This document shows positions 16,190-25,659 of a stretch of 64,000 nt of DNA, piece after piece. Both the position numbers and the translations under genes were made by a program. The stretch's first letter is position 1; every line of letters starts with the position of its first letter. The notes under the pieces were generated by a model that was given only the letters and a program-made list of their open reading frames with translations, was not told where the DNA came from and searched no databases. This DNA is from Weissella diestrammenae (GTDB lineage: Bacteria; Bacillota; Bacilli; Lactobacillales; Lactobacillaceae): contig NZ_CP060724.1 in assembly GCF_014397255.1 (NCBI RefSeq), forward strand, positions 434,001 to 498,000, read 5' to 3'.

Positions 16190-16286
16190 AAATACGCAAT
16201 AGCATCAATCCTTGACAAATTCCATCATCGATTGCCTCTTAATTTTTGATAAAATAGAATTAACTGATTACAGGAGCAAATTAACT

Positions 16287-17663
16287 ATGAATTATTCAAT
16301 CCAACAAATCGCCAAAATTGTCGGTGGTACTCTGATTAATAATCAAGATACTGAAATTACAAAGGTTGTTTTCGACGGCCGTCAAGCGACTCAAAATACA
16401 CTTTTTGTGCCAATTACATGGGGCAATGATGGTCATAATTATATCAATGGTGCCATCGATAATGGTGCATCTGCCACATTTTGGAGCAAAGACCATCCTA
16501 ACCCACCCCAAAATTTTCCGACTATTTTGGTTGACGACACGCTAAAGGCATTTCAACAATTAGCCGTGCATTATTTGCGTTTGGTTGGACCACAAGTCGT
16601 TGCAATTTCTGGGTCCAACGGAAAGACAACAACGAAAGATTTTATTGCTGCGATTGGGGCCAAAAAATACCGCACGGTCAAAACACCGGCAAACTTCAAT
16701 AATGAAATTGGCGTGCCAACAACAATTCTCAAAATGCCGCAAGATACTGAATTATTAGTAATTGAACTTGGTATGGATCACCCTGGAGATTTAGATCTCC
16801 TTTCAAAAATGATTACCCCAGACATTGCCGTCCTGACTATGATTGGTGAAGCCCATATTGAATTTTTCAAGACCCGTGAGCGTATTGCTGATGGCAAAAT
16901 GGAAATTATTAATGGGCTTAAACCCGATGGCACCCTCGTCTATAATGGTGACGAACCATTGTTGATTACGCGTTCAAACGCAAACCCTACCTTAAAAACA
17001 AACACCTTTGGCTTACATGCTGAAAACCAGTTATTTGCCTCTGAAATCAGCCTCATGACAACTAGCGCCAATTTTACAACGAATCAATCGACAACCCGCT
17101 TTACGATTCCGCTAACTGGTAATTACAACGTAAGCAACGCTTTAGCCGCTATCTCAGTCGGTCATTTGTTAGCGATCGATGATGCTCAAATTGCCGAGGC
17201 ACTAAAGCATACAATCATCACCAGCAATCGTACCGAATGGTTATCAGCAAATTTTGGCGGTCAAATTCTAAGTGATGTTTACAATGCTAATCCAACTGCC
17301 ATGGCTGCTGTGCTAACTTCATTTCAGGCGACACCGACAACAGGTCAACGGTTCCTAGTTTTAGGAGACATGCTGGAACTCGGTGATGTTGCTCCCAAGA
17401 TGCACGCCGATTTGGCCGAGGCAATCGACCCAAGTAAAATTGACGGCATTTATCTGGTCGGTGATTTAATGATGTGTCTTGAAAAAAGACTAAAAGAAAT
17501 CGCACCCACGCTCGATATTCATCACTATCCAGTTGATCAAAAATCAGCATTAATGCATGATTTACAATTACGACTCAAACCCAATGATTTAATGCTAGTT
17601 AAGGGATCCCATGGTATCCACCTAGAGACTGTCGTTGCTGCATTTGTCTCATCGACAATGTAG
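16287..17663 (+). CDS. murF: UDP-MurNAc-tripeptide:D-Ala-D-Ala ligase
   Basis: This 458-aa Mur ligase adds D-Ala-D-Ala to the UDP-MurNAc tripeptide, the last cytoplasmic step of the peptidoglycan precursor. Seen are the N-terminal substrate domain (VFDGRQATQNTLFVP), the ATP loop AISGSNGKTTTKDF near residue 108, NFNNEIGVP just after it, ELGMDHPGDLDLL, and the C-terminal domain with VLGDMLELG and KGSHGIHLE. The start at 16287 with AGGAG 9 nt upstream is better supported than an ATG at 16212. Monocistronic, with a strong bidirectional terminator after it. Confidence 0.95.
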   Translation: MNYSIQQIAKIVGGTLINNQDTEITKVVFDGRQATQNTLFVPITWGNDGHNYINGAIDNGASATFWSKDHPNPPQNFPTILVDDTLKAFQQLAVHYLRLVGPQVVAISGSNGKTTTKDFIAAIGAKKYRTVKTPANFNNEIGVPTTILKMPQDTELLVIELGMDHPGDLDLLSKMITPDIAVLTMIGEAHIEFFKTRERIADGKMEIINGLKPDGTLVYNGDEPLLITRSNANPTLKTNTFGLHAENQLFASEISLMTTSANFTTNQSTTRFTIPLTGNYNVSNALAAISVGHLLAIDDAQIAEALKHTIITSNRTEWLSANFGGQILSDVYNANPTAMAAVLTSFQATPTTGQRFLVLGDMLELGDVAPKMHADLAEAIDPSKIDGIYLVGDLMMCLEKRLKEIAPTLDIHHYPVDQKSALMHDLQLRLKPNDLMLVKGSHGIHLETVVAAFVSSTM

Positions 17664-17677
17664 GTCACTATCATCGA

Positions 17678-17711
17678 AATAGCCCCGAAAGTTAATATTT
17701 TCGGGGCTATT
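17678..17711. terminator. Bidirectional terminator between murF and the ABC ATPase gene
   Basis: Perfect 13-bp stem AATAGCCCCGAAA/TTTCGGGGCTATT (17678-17690 with 17699-17711), 8-nt loop, T-rich on both sides. It serves the two convergent genes. Confidence 0.9.
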
Positions 17712-17741
17712 TTCAGTGTGCCATCATTTCCTTTATATCTG

Positions 17742-18410
17742 TTAGTTAACCGTTTGCACCTCAAATTGATTAGCACGTAATTTCATTTCGACGTCAGCTT
17801 GTTGCGCAACTTTTTCATCATGTGTAATCATGATTACCGTTTTATGGTATTCATGCGCTAAGGCTTTAAATAATTCAACAATGATTTGCGAATTTTCATG
17901 GTCTAAATTACCAGTTGGTTCATCTGCCACGACCACTGGTGCATCGACCAATAAGGCTCTCACGATTGCCACCCGCTGCTGTTCGCCACCCGATAATTTT
18001 TGCACTTTTTGGCGGGCTTGGTTGGCATTAATGCCAACCCGACTTAATGCAGCGAGAATATATTTGGAATCTTTTTGATGTTTTGAATGGGTAATAGCCA
18101 GAGCTGTCTCAATATTTTGATAGGCCGTCATGGTATTCAACAAATTATAGGCTTGAAAAATCGTCGCCACATGGCGTTGCCGATATCTCGTCAAACCAAT
18201 TTTTTTTGCATCAATCCCATCAACTAAAATTCGACCTTCACGTGGCTCATCTAACCCCGCAATAAATGATAACAAAGTTGTCTTGCCTGAACCCGATTCA
18301 CCAACAATGGCATAAAATTTTCCGGCGTCAAACGTTAGGTTCACATCCTCATATAATTTTTGTGACGAATCTGAATACCAATGCGTCAATTTTTCTACTG
18401 TTAATGTCAT
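17742..18410 (-). CDS. ABC transporter ATP-binding protein, MacB/LolD-like
   Basis: This 222-aa single nucleotide-binding domain has Walker A GESGSGKTT (about 37-45), the signature LSGGEQQRV near 140, Walker B VVVADEP near 160 and the switch His in ITHD. The sequence style (LTRYRQRHVATIFQ, LLNTMTAY) matches the ATPases paired with FtsX/MacB-type permeases, and exactly such a permease gene precedes it by 69 nt. Such pairs act as mechanotransmitters or export peptides and antimicrobials without a classical substrate pore. The substrate is unknown. Confidence 0.9.
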   Translation of the reverse strand: MTLTVEKLTHWYSDSSQKLYEDVNLTFDAGKFYAIVGESGSGKTTLLSFIAGLDEPREGRILVDGIDAKKIGLTRYRQRHVATIFQAYNLLNTMTAYQNIETALAITHSKHQKDSKYILAALSRVGINANQARQKVQKLSGGEQQRVAIVRALLVDAPVVVADEPTGNLDHENSQIIVELFKALAHEYHKTVIMITHDEKVAQQADVEMKLRANQFEVQTVN

Positions 18411-18479
18411 ATTTTTTACCCTTTTTCCATCTCAATCGATTTCATACTAACTAACTATTCAACATTAATTTACACAACA

Positions 18480-19922
18480 TTAATCATTTTGTAGGATACG
18501 TTTAGGCCGCATTCTTAAAATCATAAAACTACCACCAAAGACTGATAGCAAAGCAATCAAAATGGCTACAGCACCTAGTTTCAGAATTGATCCAATTGAT
18601 AACGTATTCTTAAGTTGCGAACTGGTTTGTTGACTTTTGGTCTGATTGCCCATTGCGCTCGGTGCAGAACCACCATTTGTTGGTGCACCTGACGGCTTAT
18701 TTCCACCACCAGGCATACCACCTTGCCCACTCTGTTGGGTTGTCTGTTGCTGTTGGGTCACTAATGATTGCCCCACCATATTTGAAACCGTTGTACCGGT
18801 CGCTGTGGCAATCCCTAGTGCCACAAATAACACAATCAAGAGTTCAGTGAATAATTGTGCCATTACCTTAAACTTAGACTCACCAAGTGATACCAAGATA
18901 CCAATTTCTCGGCGGCGCTCACGTGTCGTCAACAAAATAATCAAGCCCAAAATAAGTGCGCCTGCAATAGCGACGACCCAAATAATTTTTGAGGCTAATG
19001 AAGCCACAGCCTTCATATTTTTAGCAGCCCGTTGATAGTCCGCTGCATCGCTTGTTAGACTCATTTGACTATCATTTAAGATTTTTTTAGCTGTTTTGAC
19101 AAAAGTCGCCGTTTTGGCTGGTTCCGCCATGTTAAAGGTTACTTGACTCACCTGGTTTTCAGTACCAGCTATTGTATTCACTAATGTGTAGGCGCCATAA
19201 ATGACATTGGCTGGATCATTTCTTTGCATCCCAGTTTCGGTAGTTGACTGTTTATAAATTCCGACAATTTTTAAACTGGTAATTTTTGTTGCATCGGTAC
19301 TATTTGTGATTTTAATTGTATCGCCAACTTTTAATCCGTTAGCCAACGCTAATTCATTTTCAATCACAATATGATTGGTATTGAGATCAGAAGTCTTTAA
19401 CCCACGGCCAGATGTCATTTTAGCCTGTGATGTCTTAAAGCTTTCCAAAGCAGCGGTGGTACTCGTACCACTAATCGTGATATCTCCCGTTGTTGATACC
19501 TGATCCGGATTACCAACACCACCGCCAAATTTATTCTGCTCACTACTACTTGTCGTTGTGACAGCCTTAAACCCACTTGCATTAACTGACACACTGTTAG
19601 TAATGTTATAGGTCTGCACATTAGAAAGGGCGGCAATCTTTTTAACCTTAGTTTCCGAAGTTGTCGGTATTGTCATCGTTGGTTTGGTATCGCTCGAATC
19701 TGATTGCGACCGCATTTTGGCAAACATTTTATCCCGATTTGCCGTTAGTGTCACAGTCGATCCAACAGCATCTGATGCACTCTTAGCGGAAGTCAATGCT
19801 GCATTTTGAATGATTAATCCAGCCATGACAAAGACTAAGATCACGCTTGAGGTGATTATAAGCAATGCCGTTCGACCTTTGCGGGCCCATAAAGTAATCC
19901 ACGCTCGTTTAAAAAAATTCAT
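18480..19922 (-). CDS. ABC transporter permease, MacB/FtsX family
   Basis: This 480-aa protein has the FtsX/MacB layout: one N-terminal TM (about 15-38), a large extracytoplasmic domain rich in Ser and Thr (about 40-315), and three C-terminal TMs (near 325-345, 365-390, 445-470). TM2 is followed by TTRERRREIGILVSLG, the family's coupling-helix motif. Unusual is the loop between the last two TMs (about 395-440), which is low complexity: Gln/Thr runs then Gly/Pro/Asn-rich sequence. It pairs with the ATPase gene downstream. LAB use such pairs for envelope stress or peptide export; the exact role is unknown. Confidence 0.85.
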   Translation of the reverse strand: MNFFKRAWITLWARKGRTALLIITSSVILVFVMAGLIIQNAALTSAKSASDAVGSTVTLTANRDKMFAKMRSQSDSSDTKPTMTIPTTSETKVKKIAALSNVQTYNITNSVSVNASGFKAVTTTSSSEQNKFGGGVGNPDQVSTTGDITISGTSTTAALESFKTSQAKMTSGRGLKTSDLNTNHIVIENELALANGLKVGDTIKITNSTDATKITSLKIVGIYKQSTTETGMQRNDPANVIYGAYTLVNTIAGTENQVSQVTFNMAEPAKTATFVKTAKKILNDSQMSLTSDAADYQRAAKNMKAVASLASKIIWVVAIAGALILGLIILLTTRERRREIGILVSLGESKFKVMAQLFTELLIVLFVALGIATATGTTVSNMVGQSLVTQQQQTTQQSGQGGMPGGGNKPSGAPTNGGSAPSAMGNQTKSQQTSSQLKNTLSIGSILKLGAVAILIALLSVFGGSFMILRMRPKRILQND

Positions 19923-20033
19923 TGGTCTTTCTCCTATTACTTTTAATACATTTAGTTTATGTCCTAAATCTTGGACAAAACCTAAAACAAACTCTAATGA
20001 ACCTTAAGCATTTGGTACCATCTTTTAAACGTC

Positions 20034-20062
20034 ATAAAAAAGCGACGGCATGCCGTCGCTTC
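20034..20062 (-). terminator. Terminator of the oxidoreductase operon
   Basis: Perfect palindrome AAGCGACGGCATGCCGTCGCTT (20040-20061) followed on the minus strand by TTTTTATG. Confidence 0.85.
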
Positions 20063-20071
20063 AATCATTAT

Positions 20072-21475
20072 CTAATCAATATATTCTGATATCAATTCCT
20101 CACTCACCAACGCTGAATCGGTTAAATATTTTTCTTGTTCAAGCATTGCCAATTCACCAATGCGATTAATCAACGCATATGGTAAATTCATCTCAGCCTC
20201 AAAAAAAGTTTCATAGACTGCTAATTCGGTCACAGTCGATTGTTCTGTAATAACCTGGCTAAAGACATTAATCAGTTCAGTCGTTGCTATATCATCTGAT
20301 GCAATTTGGGCACCATAAATGCGTCCCGATTTCAAATCAAAGACAATACCAAGCTTAACCGTCTTTTGACTCCCCACTTGATTAATCGTGGACTGCGCTT
20401 GTAGCGTTAATACTTTACTATGGGGTAAATTTGCTTGTTGTAGTTGTTTTAATGTCTGTCCGGTTTTACTATACATCCGACCAAATACTTCAAACCCCAT
20501 TGTGATTAAATGAGGTTTCAATTTAATATCAGAAATACCAGCTAATTGGTAGCCAGCGACTTTCCCCATTTTAATTGCAGTGGACAGCAGAGGGGCATAT
20601 CGACCAAAGTCAGATTGGATGACACCTGCATCGCCAACCACATAGACATCCGATTGACTCGATTGCATGACATCATTGACCAAAGCAGCGCCATAGCGAT
20701 CCATTTCAACCTGTCCTGATAACATTGCTGTATTTGGTTGTAATCCCGCAGCAATCGCCATGACATTGTATAGTTCCTCCTGGCCATCACTAAAGTGCAC
20801 CATGATTTGTTTGCCATGCCGGTCTACAGAAACCACTTCAACATTGGTTTTAATTTTAATGCCGTTGTCTCGCATTAGGCGTTCCAAATTTAATCGCAGC
20901 GGTTCATCGAAATATTTTGTCATCATTTGTTCGGCATACGTCACAAACGTGACAGCAACGCCTCGTCGTTGCAGCGCTTCCGCTAGCTCGACACTCACTG
21001 GACCACCACCATAAACCAACGCCTTTTTTTGAACTATCCCCCGACGGGTTAATTGATTGATTTCGGCTGCATCTTGTTTATCCTTCACAAAAACGACTTG
21101 ATTGAGATCAGACCCGACAAACGAGGGGACTTTTGGAGATGAACCAAGGGCATAAATAAGTTTATCAAAAGTTTCGACCAATGATTGACCTGAATCACCT
21201 TGCCGCACGTAAACTTTTTTATTCTTCACATCAATTCGTTCAACGATACATCCCTGACGATATATCGTATTGGGTTGACCTTGAAAGCGATCAAAACTAA
21301 GCTGACTAGCATCATCCAGTTGACCATCTAAAGCCATCCGAATCCCTGCTGAAATAAACGGTGCCACGATTGTCTGCTTCTCGATAATCACCACTTCATC
21401 TTGTTGATTGAGCTGGCGAAATGCATTGACCGCCGCAAAACCAGCATTTGAGCCACCAAGTACCACTATTTTCAT
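20072..21475 (-). CDS. FAD/NAD(P)-dependent oxidoreductase, Nox/CoA-disulfide reductase-like, redox Cys replaced
   Basis: This is a 467-aa two-dinucleotide-binding-domain flavoprotein. FAD motif VVLGGSNAGFAAVN is at 4-17, NAD motif ALVYGGGPVSVELAEAL near 150, VYVVGDAG (second FAD motif) near 276, and a C-terminal dimerisation domain completes it. In water-forming NADH oxidase, NADH peroxidase and CoA-disulfide reductase the key redox cysteine lies in (F/I)LSCG; here the segment reads FISAGIRM, with Ala at residue 43. The enzyme should therefore lack the Cys-sulfenic acid cycle. ATG 21473-21475 overlaps the upstream gene's stop (ATGA). The upstream ATG at 21553 lies inside that gene. Confidence 0.82.
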   Translation of the reverse strand: MKIVVLGGSNAGFAAVNAFRQLNQQDEVVIIEKQTIVAPFISAGIRMALDGQLDDASQLSFDRFQGQPNTIYRQGCIVERIDVKNKKVYVRQGDSGQSLVETFDKLIYALGSSPKVPSFVGSDLNQVVFVKDKQDAAEINQLTRRGIVQKKALVYGGGPVSVELAEALQRRGVAVTFVTYAEQMMTKYFDEPLRLNLERLMRDNGIKIKTNVEVVSVDRHGKQIMVHFSDGQEELYNVMAIAAGLQPNTAMLSGQVEMDRYGAALVNDVMQSSQSDVYVVGDAGVIQSDFGRYAPLLSTAIKMGKVAGYQLAGISDIKLKPHLITMGFEVFGRMYSKTGQTLKQLQQANLPHSKVLTLQAQSTINQVGSQKTVKLGIVFDLKSGRIYGAQIASDDIATTELINVFSQVITEQSTVTELAVYETFFEAEMNLPYALINRIGELAMLEQEKYLTDSALVSEELISEYID

Positions 21476-22119
21476 AATGTCATCCTCTTTTCTTGCTGTG
21501 TTGCCTGATTCGCTGACTTTTTTGGAAATGGCAACCCATATTCTCGATGCCATTCAATCACAACACGTGGATTACGTCGTCGCCTTTGTAGTTCTTTTTT
21601 AACTAATAATTGTTGTCCAATTTCTGACCAAGTCAGTGTTTGATCAGACTCAATCAGCTCTTCTGCCTTCATCAACCATTCAGTCTCCAACACTTCTCCA
21701 GGTAAGGCATCAAAATCTTGCCAAACATCACTCGCCAATAATGCACTAATTTCGACTTCAGTTTGCCCCAATAGCCGATTTAAATCGACTAGTTGTTTGG
21801 TCACATTTTTTTGACGCAGCAACTTATCGGCAGGCATCTTAATTAAAAAGCGCAAGCGCATTAAAAGTCCCATTAAAACTAATACCAAACCAGTTAATAC
21901 CGGCCAAATCAACTCTAATGGCCATTTTGGAACCAGCAAACATGAAATTGCAAGCGTCACCAATATCATACAAAGTGCAACAATCAATACACGCCGTGTT
22001 TTAATCGTTGCTAGACGCATGCGCCGTTCAGCTCGTAAACGTAATCGCCGTCCAGACAATCTAGTCAATGCATCGGTCAACTGACGCAAGGTTTCAATTA
22101 ATGCCAGCTTATCATCCAT
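21472..22119 (-). CDS. Unknown membrane protein with two TM helices
   Basis: This protein of about 215 aa belongs to no family I recognise. A basic N-terminus (RRLRLRAERRMRL) precedes two membrane helices (about 47-66 and 72-92). A soluble acidic helical region (about 100-175) follows, then a very basic tail (KKELQRRRRNPR). The likely start is ATG 22117-22119 with GGAG 8 nt upstream. The stop overlaps the start of the Nox-like gene by 4 nt, so the two proteins are probably made together and may interact, for example in tethering the flavoprotein to the membrane. Confidence 0.55.
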   Translation of the reverse strand: MDDKLALIETLRQLTDALTRLSGRRLRLRAERRMRLATIKTRRVLIVALCMILVTLAISCLLVPKWPLELIWPVLTGLVLVLMGLLMRLRFLIKMPADKLLRQKNVTKQLVDLNRLLGQTEVEISALLASDVWQDFDALPGEVLETEWLMKAEELIESDQTLTWSEIGQQLLVKKELQRRRRNPRVVIEWHREYGLPFPKKSANQATQQEKRMTL

Positions 22120-22299
22120 AACCAATACTCCACTAAATCTATAATTGCTCTCATTTTAGCATACCAATCCACAAAAAAATTGAAGATTTTATGCATCATT
22201 TTTGCGCCTCTGGAACCATGCCACAACGGACTATAAACACCATTAAAAATAGCAAACGCATAACCACCGTTCACTCATATACGTCAAAAAAATCATGGC

Positions 22300-23079
22300 T
22301 CAACCTTTTGAATGTGGTAATTGTAAAATCCAACGTTGATTGAAAAATCGTTTGTATGCCACAAAGCTAGCAAAAACTGATGCAATCCCGGTTGCCGAGA
22401 GCAACATGAAAACAACCATAATTTGATATTTAATCGCTCGAATTGGATCAACACCAGCCATAATTAAACCAGACATCATGCCTGGCAATGACACCAACCC
22501 ATACGTTCTGACCGAATCAATTGTTGGTTGCATGCCTGTTCGGATAGCTTCACGAACAATCTCACCTGCCGCTAATTTTGGTGTGGCACCCAAAGCTAAT
22601 TTTTCAAATACTTGCTGACTTTGATCCTTAAATTGTTGATTCAAACTGCGATAAACTAAACCAACCGCCGTCATGGAATTACCGGCGACCATACCCGTCA
22701 CCGGAATCACTTGGAACGGTACAAATTTAATCACTCCGGTACCAACTAAGATACCCATTGTCACTGTTGTTGAAAGTAACAAGCCCCACCACGAAATGAC
22801 GAAGGCGCCCGGAATCCCTTGACTCCTTTTTTTACCATTGCGGGCTGCATTATAAACAATAAATAGTTGCATCGCGATAGTTAATACCATTGAATTGACA
22901 TTGAAAATAAATTTCAACAAAAAACCAACAATAATCAGCTGTACCACGGCGCGTAGCACTGAAATAATCGTCTCTTTTTCAAGTTTTAGCTGTTGTCGAT
23001 AACTAATCCCGAGCGAAATCAACACCAAACTAAATGCCAAAGCTAACGACCAATTATTAACATTAATTTGCGAATTCAT
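22300..23079 (-). CDS. fetB: ABC permease, FetB/UPF0014 family
   Basis: This 259-aa protein with about six to seven TM helices matches the UPF0014/FetB family. It has the hallmark segments VFMLLSATGIASV near the C-terminus, PVTGMVAGNSMTAVGL near 125-140, and RTYGLVSLPGMMSGL near 190-204. In E. coli FetAB exports iron and lowers peroxide stress; in Gram-positives the role is inferred. Its start overlaps the stop of the ATPase gene by 4 nt (ATGA). Confidence 0.88.
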   Translation of the reverse strand: MNSQINVNNWSLALAFSLVLISLGISYRQQLKLEKETIISVLRAVVQLIIVGFLLKFIFNVNSMVLTIAMQLFIVYNAARNGKKRSQGIPGAFVISWWGLLLSTTVTMGILVGTGVIKFVPFQVIPVTGMVAGNSMTAVGLVYRSLNQQFKDQSQQVFEKLALGATPKLAAGEIVREAIRTGMQPTIDSVRTYGLVSLPGMMSGLIMAGVDPIRAIKYQIMVVFMLLSATGIASVFASFVAYKRFFNQRWILQLPHSKG

Positions 23080-23723
23080 GAATCTGCCTCCTCTTTCATT
23101 GTGGCTAATTCAAGTTTATGTGTCGCCTTTAAAATTTCACTTTCATCATGTGTGACCGACAAAACAATCCCGTGATTTTGAGCGTGCACCCGATCGATCT
23201 TTTGCCAAATAATAGCTTTCGTTTCGGCATCAAGCCCCGTCGATATTTCATCAAGCAATAACACTTTCGGTGGAAACAATAAGTTTCTCAAGACACCAAC
23301 CCGTTGACGCTCACCACCCGATAATTGCGAAATTTCTTGGTCAAGATAATTTTCTGGTAACGCCATTGATGACAGCCCCTGCTTTTGGACCAGCTCATCA
23401 GGTACCAACTGGCGCACTTGATATGGTAAATTCAGATTATCCCGAACCGTATTACCAAATAACTGTGCTGATTGCGTCGCATAAGACACCTGTTGGCGAT
23501 AATCACTGATTGGATAATCTGTCGCCATAACATTGTCTAATTTAATTTGACCCGTTGTAGCCACCGTCAACCCAGCAATAATTTTCAATAGTGTACTTTT
23601 ACCACTACCCGACGGCCCAATAATTGTAATCCAATCACCACTTGTATAACTAAATGTCATATCATTGAGAATGTGTCGATTTTCAACCTGATACCCAATT
23701 TTTTCACCATCTAATTTAACCAT
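23076..23723 (-). CDS. fetA: ABC ATP-binding protein, FetA-like
   Basis: This 215-aa ATPase has Walker A IGPSGSGKSTLL near 36-47, signature LSGGERQRVG near 134 and Walker B VLLLDEIST near 154, with the switch His in VTHDE. Pairing with an UPF0014 permease identifies it as the energy subunit of a FetAB/YbbLM-type system, which is presumed to export iron or another metal. It is the first gene of the pair. Confidence 0.88.
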   Translation of the reverse strand: MVKLDGEKIGYQVENRHILNDMTFSYTSGDWITIIGPSGSGKSTLLKIIAGLTVATTGQIKLDNVMATDYPISDYRQQVSYATQSAQLFGNTVRDNLNLPYQVRQLVPDELVQKQGLSSMALPENYLDQEISQLSGGERQRVGVLRNLLFPPKVLLLDEISTGLDAETKAIIWQKIDRVHAQNHGIVLSVTHDESEILKATHKLELATMKEEADS

Positions 23724-24090
23724 TATTCATCCCCCCCTCATCACTTCTTATTCCAGTATATACTATCCAACCGGACAATTTACTCTTCACCCATCCAACG
23801 ACACACATCTTGCGCCTCATTCTCACATTTGCCTTATTTTTAATCACGCAATTAAAAAAACTAACTGCCACTTTCAAACACAGACAATTAGTTTCTTGTA
23901 TCACGATTCAACCAACCAATCACAATTAGTTCATTGGTTTTCAGGCACATGGCCGCACCAATGTGACTTTCATTTCAAATGAGAACGCTGTAATTCCAAA
24001 CGAATTAAACGCACAATCACTGGAGTGACCAACCCCTGTATCGATCTATCGTAGCATCAAATACAACGTCCATCTCAAATTACCATTTGG
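23724..24090. other. Intergenic region between fetA-like gene and 5'-nucleotidase gene
   Basis: It contains the nucleotidase terminator at 23854-23893 and, presumably, the fetA promoter next to 23723. The part 23896-24090 holds no ORF or hairpin that I can support. Confidence 0.5.
23854..23893 (-). terminator. Terminator downstream of the 5'-nucleotidase gene
   Basis: Stem AACTAATTG/CAGTTAGTT (23885-23893 with 23859-23867, one G-U) followed by TTTTTTT on the minus strand. It lies about 200 nt past the stop, leaving a long 3' UTR. Confidence 0.6.
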
Positions 24091-25659
24091 CTATTCGTCT
24101 GTGACTGCTCGATACCCGAGGGTTGTCAAATTCGTCGGTTGCTCAATTTCAATCGCTGGGTGCTCAGCAATAAATTGACCAATTAATTCAGCAGTTTCAA
24201 TCGGTAATTCACGGACAACTTTATCCATTGAAAACATCGGGAAGTTTCCAGCACCACCCGCACGATAATTATTCATTGCGACTTCATATTCCGCAGTCAA
24301 ATCAAGTGGTTGCCCGGCAATCGAAATAGCTACCACACGATGGTTCATTGGCCGACTAAAATCAAACGTATAATCAATACCACTCCAAACATCATAATTA
24401 TAATGTTGCATTTTAGGATGTATAAAAAGCGGATTAATCACTAATTCCTTTGCAGCATTTAATTCAAAATAACGTGCATTTACTTCTAAAGCGTCTTTAA
24501 TATCTTGACCCGTCAGCTTCTCAACAACCACAGTATTGGGGTAAATATAATTAGTCATAATGTCGCGTCTCGTGACAATTCGATTCAAACCACGAACTTC
24601 ATCATTAAATAACGCTGTATTTGCAATCTTAGTACCTGTTGCAGCCATTTGCGCACGATTAACCAATTCAATAAATGGATGGTTTTTCAACCGCGCCAGT
24701 TTATGGCTTTTAATGCGCATATTATCACCAACCGTCCCCATCGGCTCATCTAACCAATGATTCAATTGCATTTGCAAAGGGTGGATCAAATCAACAATGG
24801 CTGGTGATTCTGGATAAGTTGCCGTCGGAATTAATTTTGCAGTTGTCGTTTTGATTTGATCTTGTTCATTCAGCGTAAGTGTCATCACACCCACATGGCT
24901 GGCACGATAACCTGGTTGCGTCGTTGGTACACCGTGCACCACGGTAGCAATTTCTCGATGCTGATGACCAGTCACTAAAGCATCAACACCAGATAGTTGA
25001 AGCAACTGAACGCCTTGATTTTCGCCGGTTACCCGCTCCAATGTCTGCCCAGTTTCGAGGTCTTCTGCAAAACCGCCATGATAGGCTAAAATCAGTACAT
25101 CCACCATTGGTCTAATTTGCGCAATATAGTTTTTTGCAACTTGAACCGGATCTTTAAAAGTCAACCCCTCCAGATGTTCAGGTTGTTCCCAATGTGGTAC
25201 ATATTTTGTCGTGAGGCCAATCACACCAATTTTCAGCCCCTTTTTTTCAAAAATGGCATATGGTTTGCCAATAAATGGTTCGTCAGTTTTCGTATCTAGG
25301 ACATTCGCATTCAACAATTTATCAGGCGACACTGCCCGCTCTAAATAGTCACGTCCATAATTGAATTCATGATTACCTAAAATTCGCACGTCATAATCAA
25401 TCGTGTTCGCCAAATCTTCAAAACGGTGAATTTCTGTCTGTGCTGACTGTTCAATGAAATTCGTCAGTGGTGACCCTTGAATAAAATCACCATTCTCAAT
25501 GGTCATCACGACTTCATCCGTTAACGCACGCTGCTTGATTTCTTGAATCACTGATGCTGCACGTGATAACCCAAGGGCATCATTTCTCAATGGCCGCCGG
25601 AAATCATCAGCTAAAATATACCCATGTACATCTGATGTTGACAAAACTGTAACTTGCAT
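24091..25659 (-). CDS. Metallophosphatase, 5'-nucleotidase / 2',3'-cyclic phosphodiesterase family
   Basis: This 522-aa protein has an N-terminal calcineurin-like metallophosphoesterase domain: STSDVHGY (7-14), ENGDFIQGSPL, ILGNHEFNYG, ILAYHGGF and VTGHQHREI hold the metal ligands. The C-terminal 5'-nucleotidase domain (about 330-500) contains YRAGGAGNFPMF. There is no signal peptide or LPXTG anchor, so unlike cell-wall 5'-nucleotidases it should act in the cytosol, perhaps on nucleotides or NAD-related compounds. Monocistronic. Confidence 0.88.
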   Translation of the reverse strand: MQVTVLSTSDVHGYILADDFRRPLRNDALGLSRAASVIQEIKQRALTDEVVMTIENGDFIQGSPLTNFIEQSAQTEIHRFEDLANTIDYDVRILGNHEFNYGRDYLERAVSPDKLLNANVLDTKTDEPFIGKPYAIFEKKGLKIGVIGLTTKYVPHWEQPEHLEGLTFKDPVQVAKNYIAQIRPMVDVLILAYHGGFAEDLETGQTLERVTGENQGVQLLQLSGVDALVTGHQHREIATVVHGVPTTQPGYRASHVGVMTLTLNEQDQIKTTTAKLIPTATYPESPAIVDLIHPLQMQLNHWLDEPMGTVGDNMRIKSHKLARLKNHPFIELVNRAQMAATGTKIANTALFNDEVRGLNRIVTRRDIMTNYIYPNTVVVEKLTGQDIKDALEVNARYFELNAAKELVINPLFIHPKMQHYNYDVWSGIDYTFDFSRPMNHRVVAISIAGQPLDLTAEYEVAMNNYRAGGAGNFPMFSMDKVVRELPIETAELIGQFIAEHPAIEIEQPTNLTTLGYRAVTDE

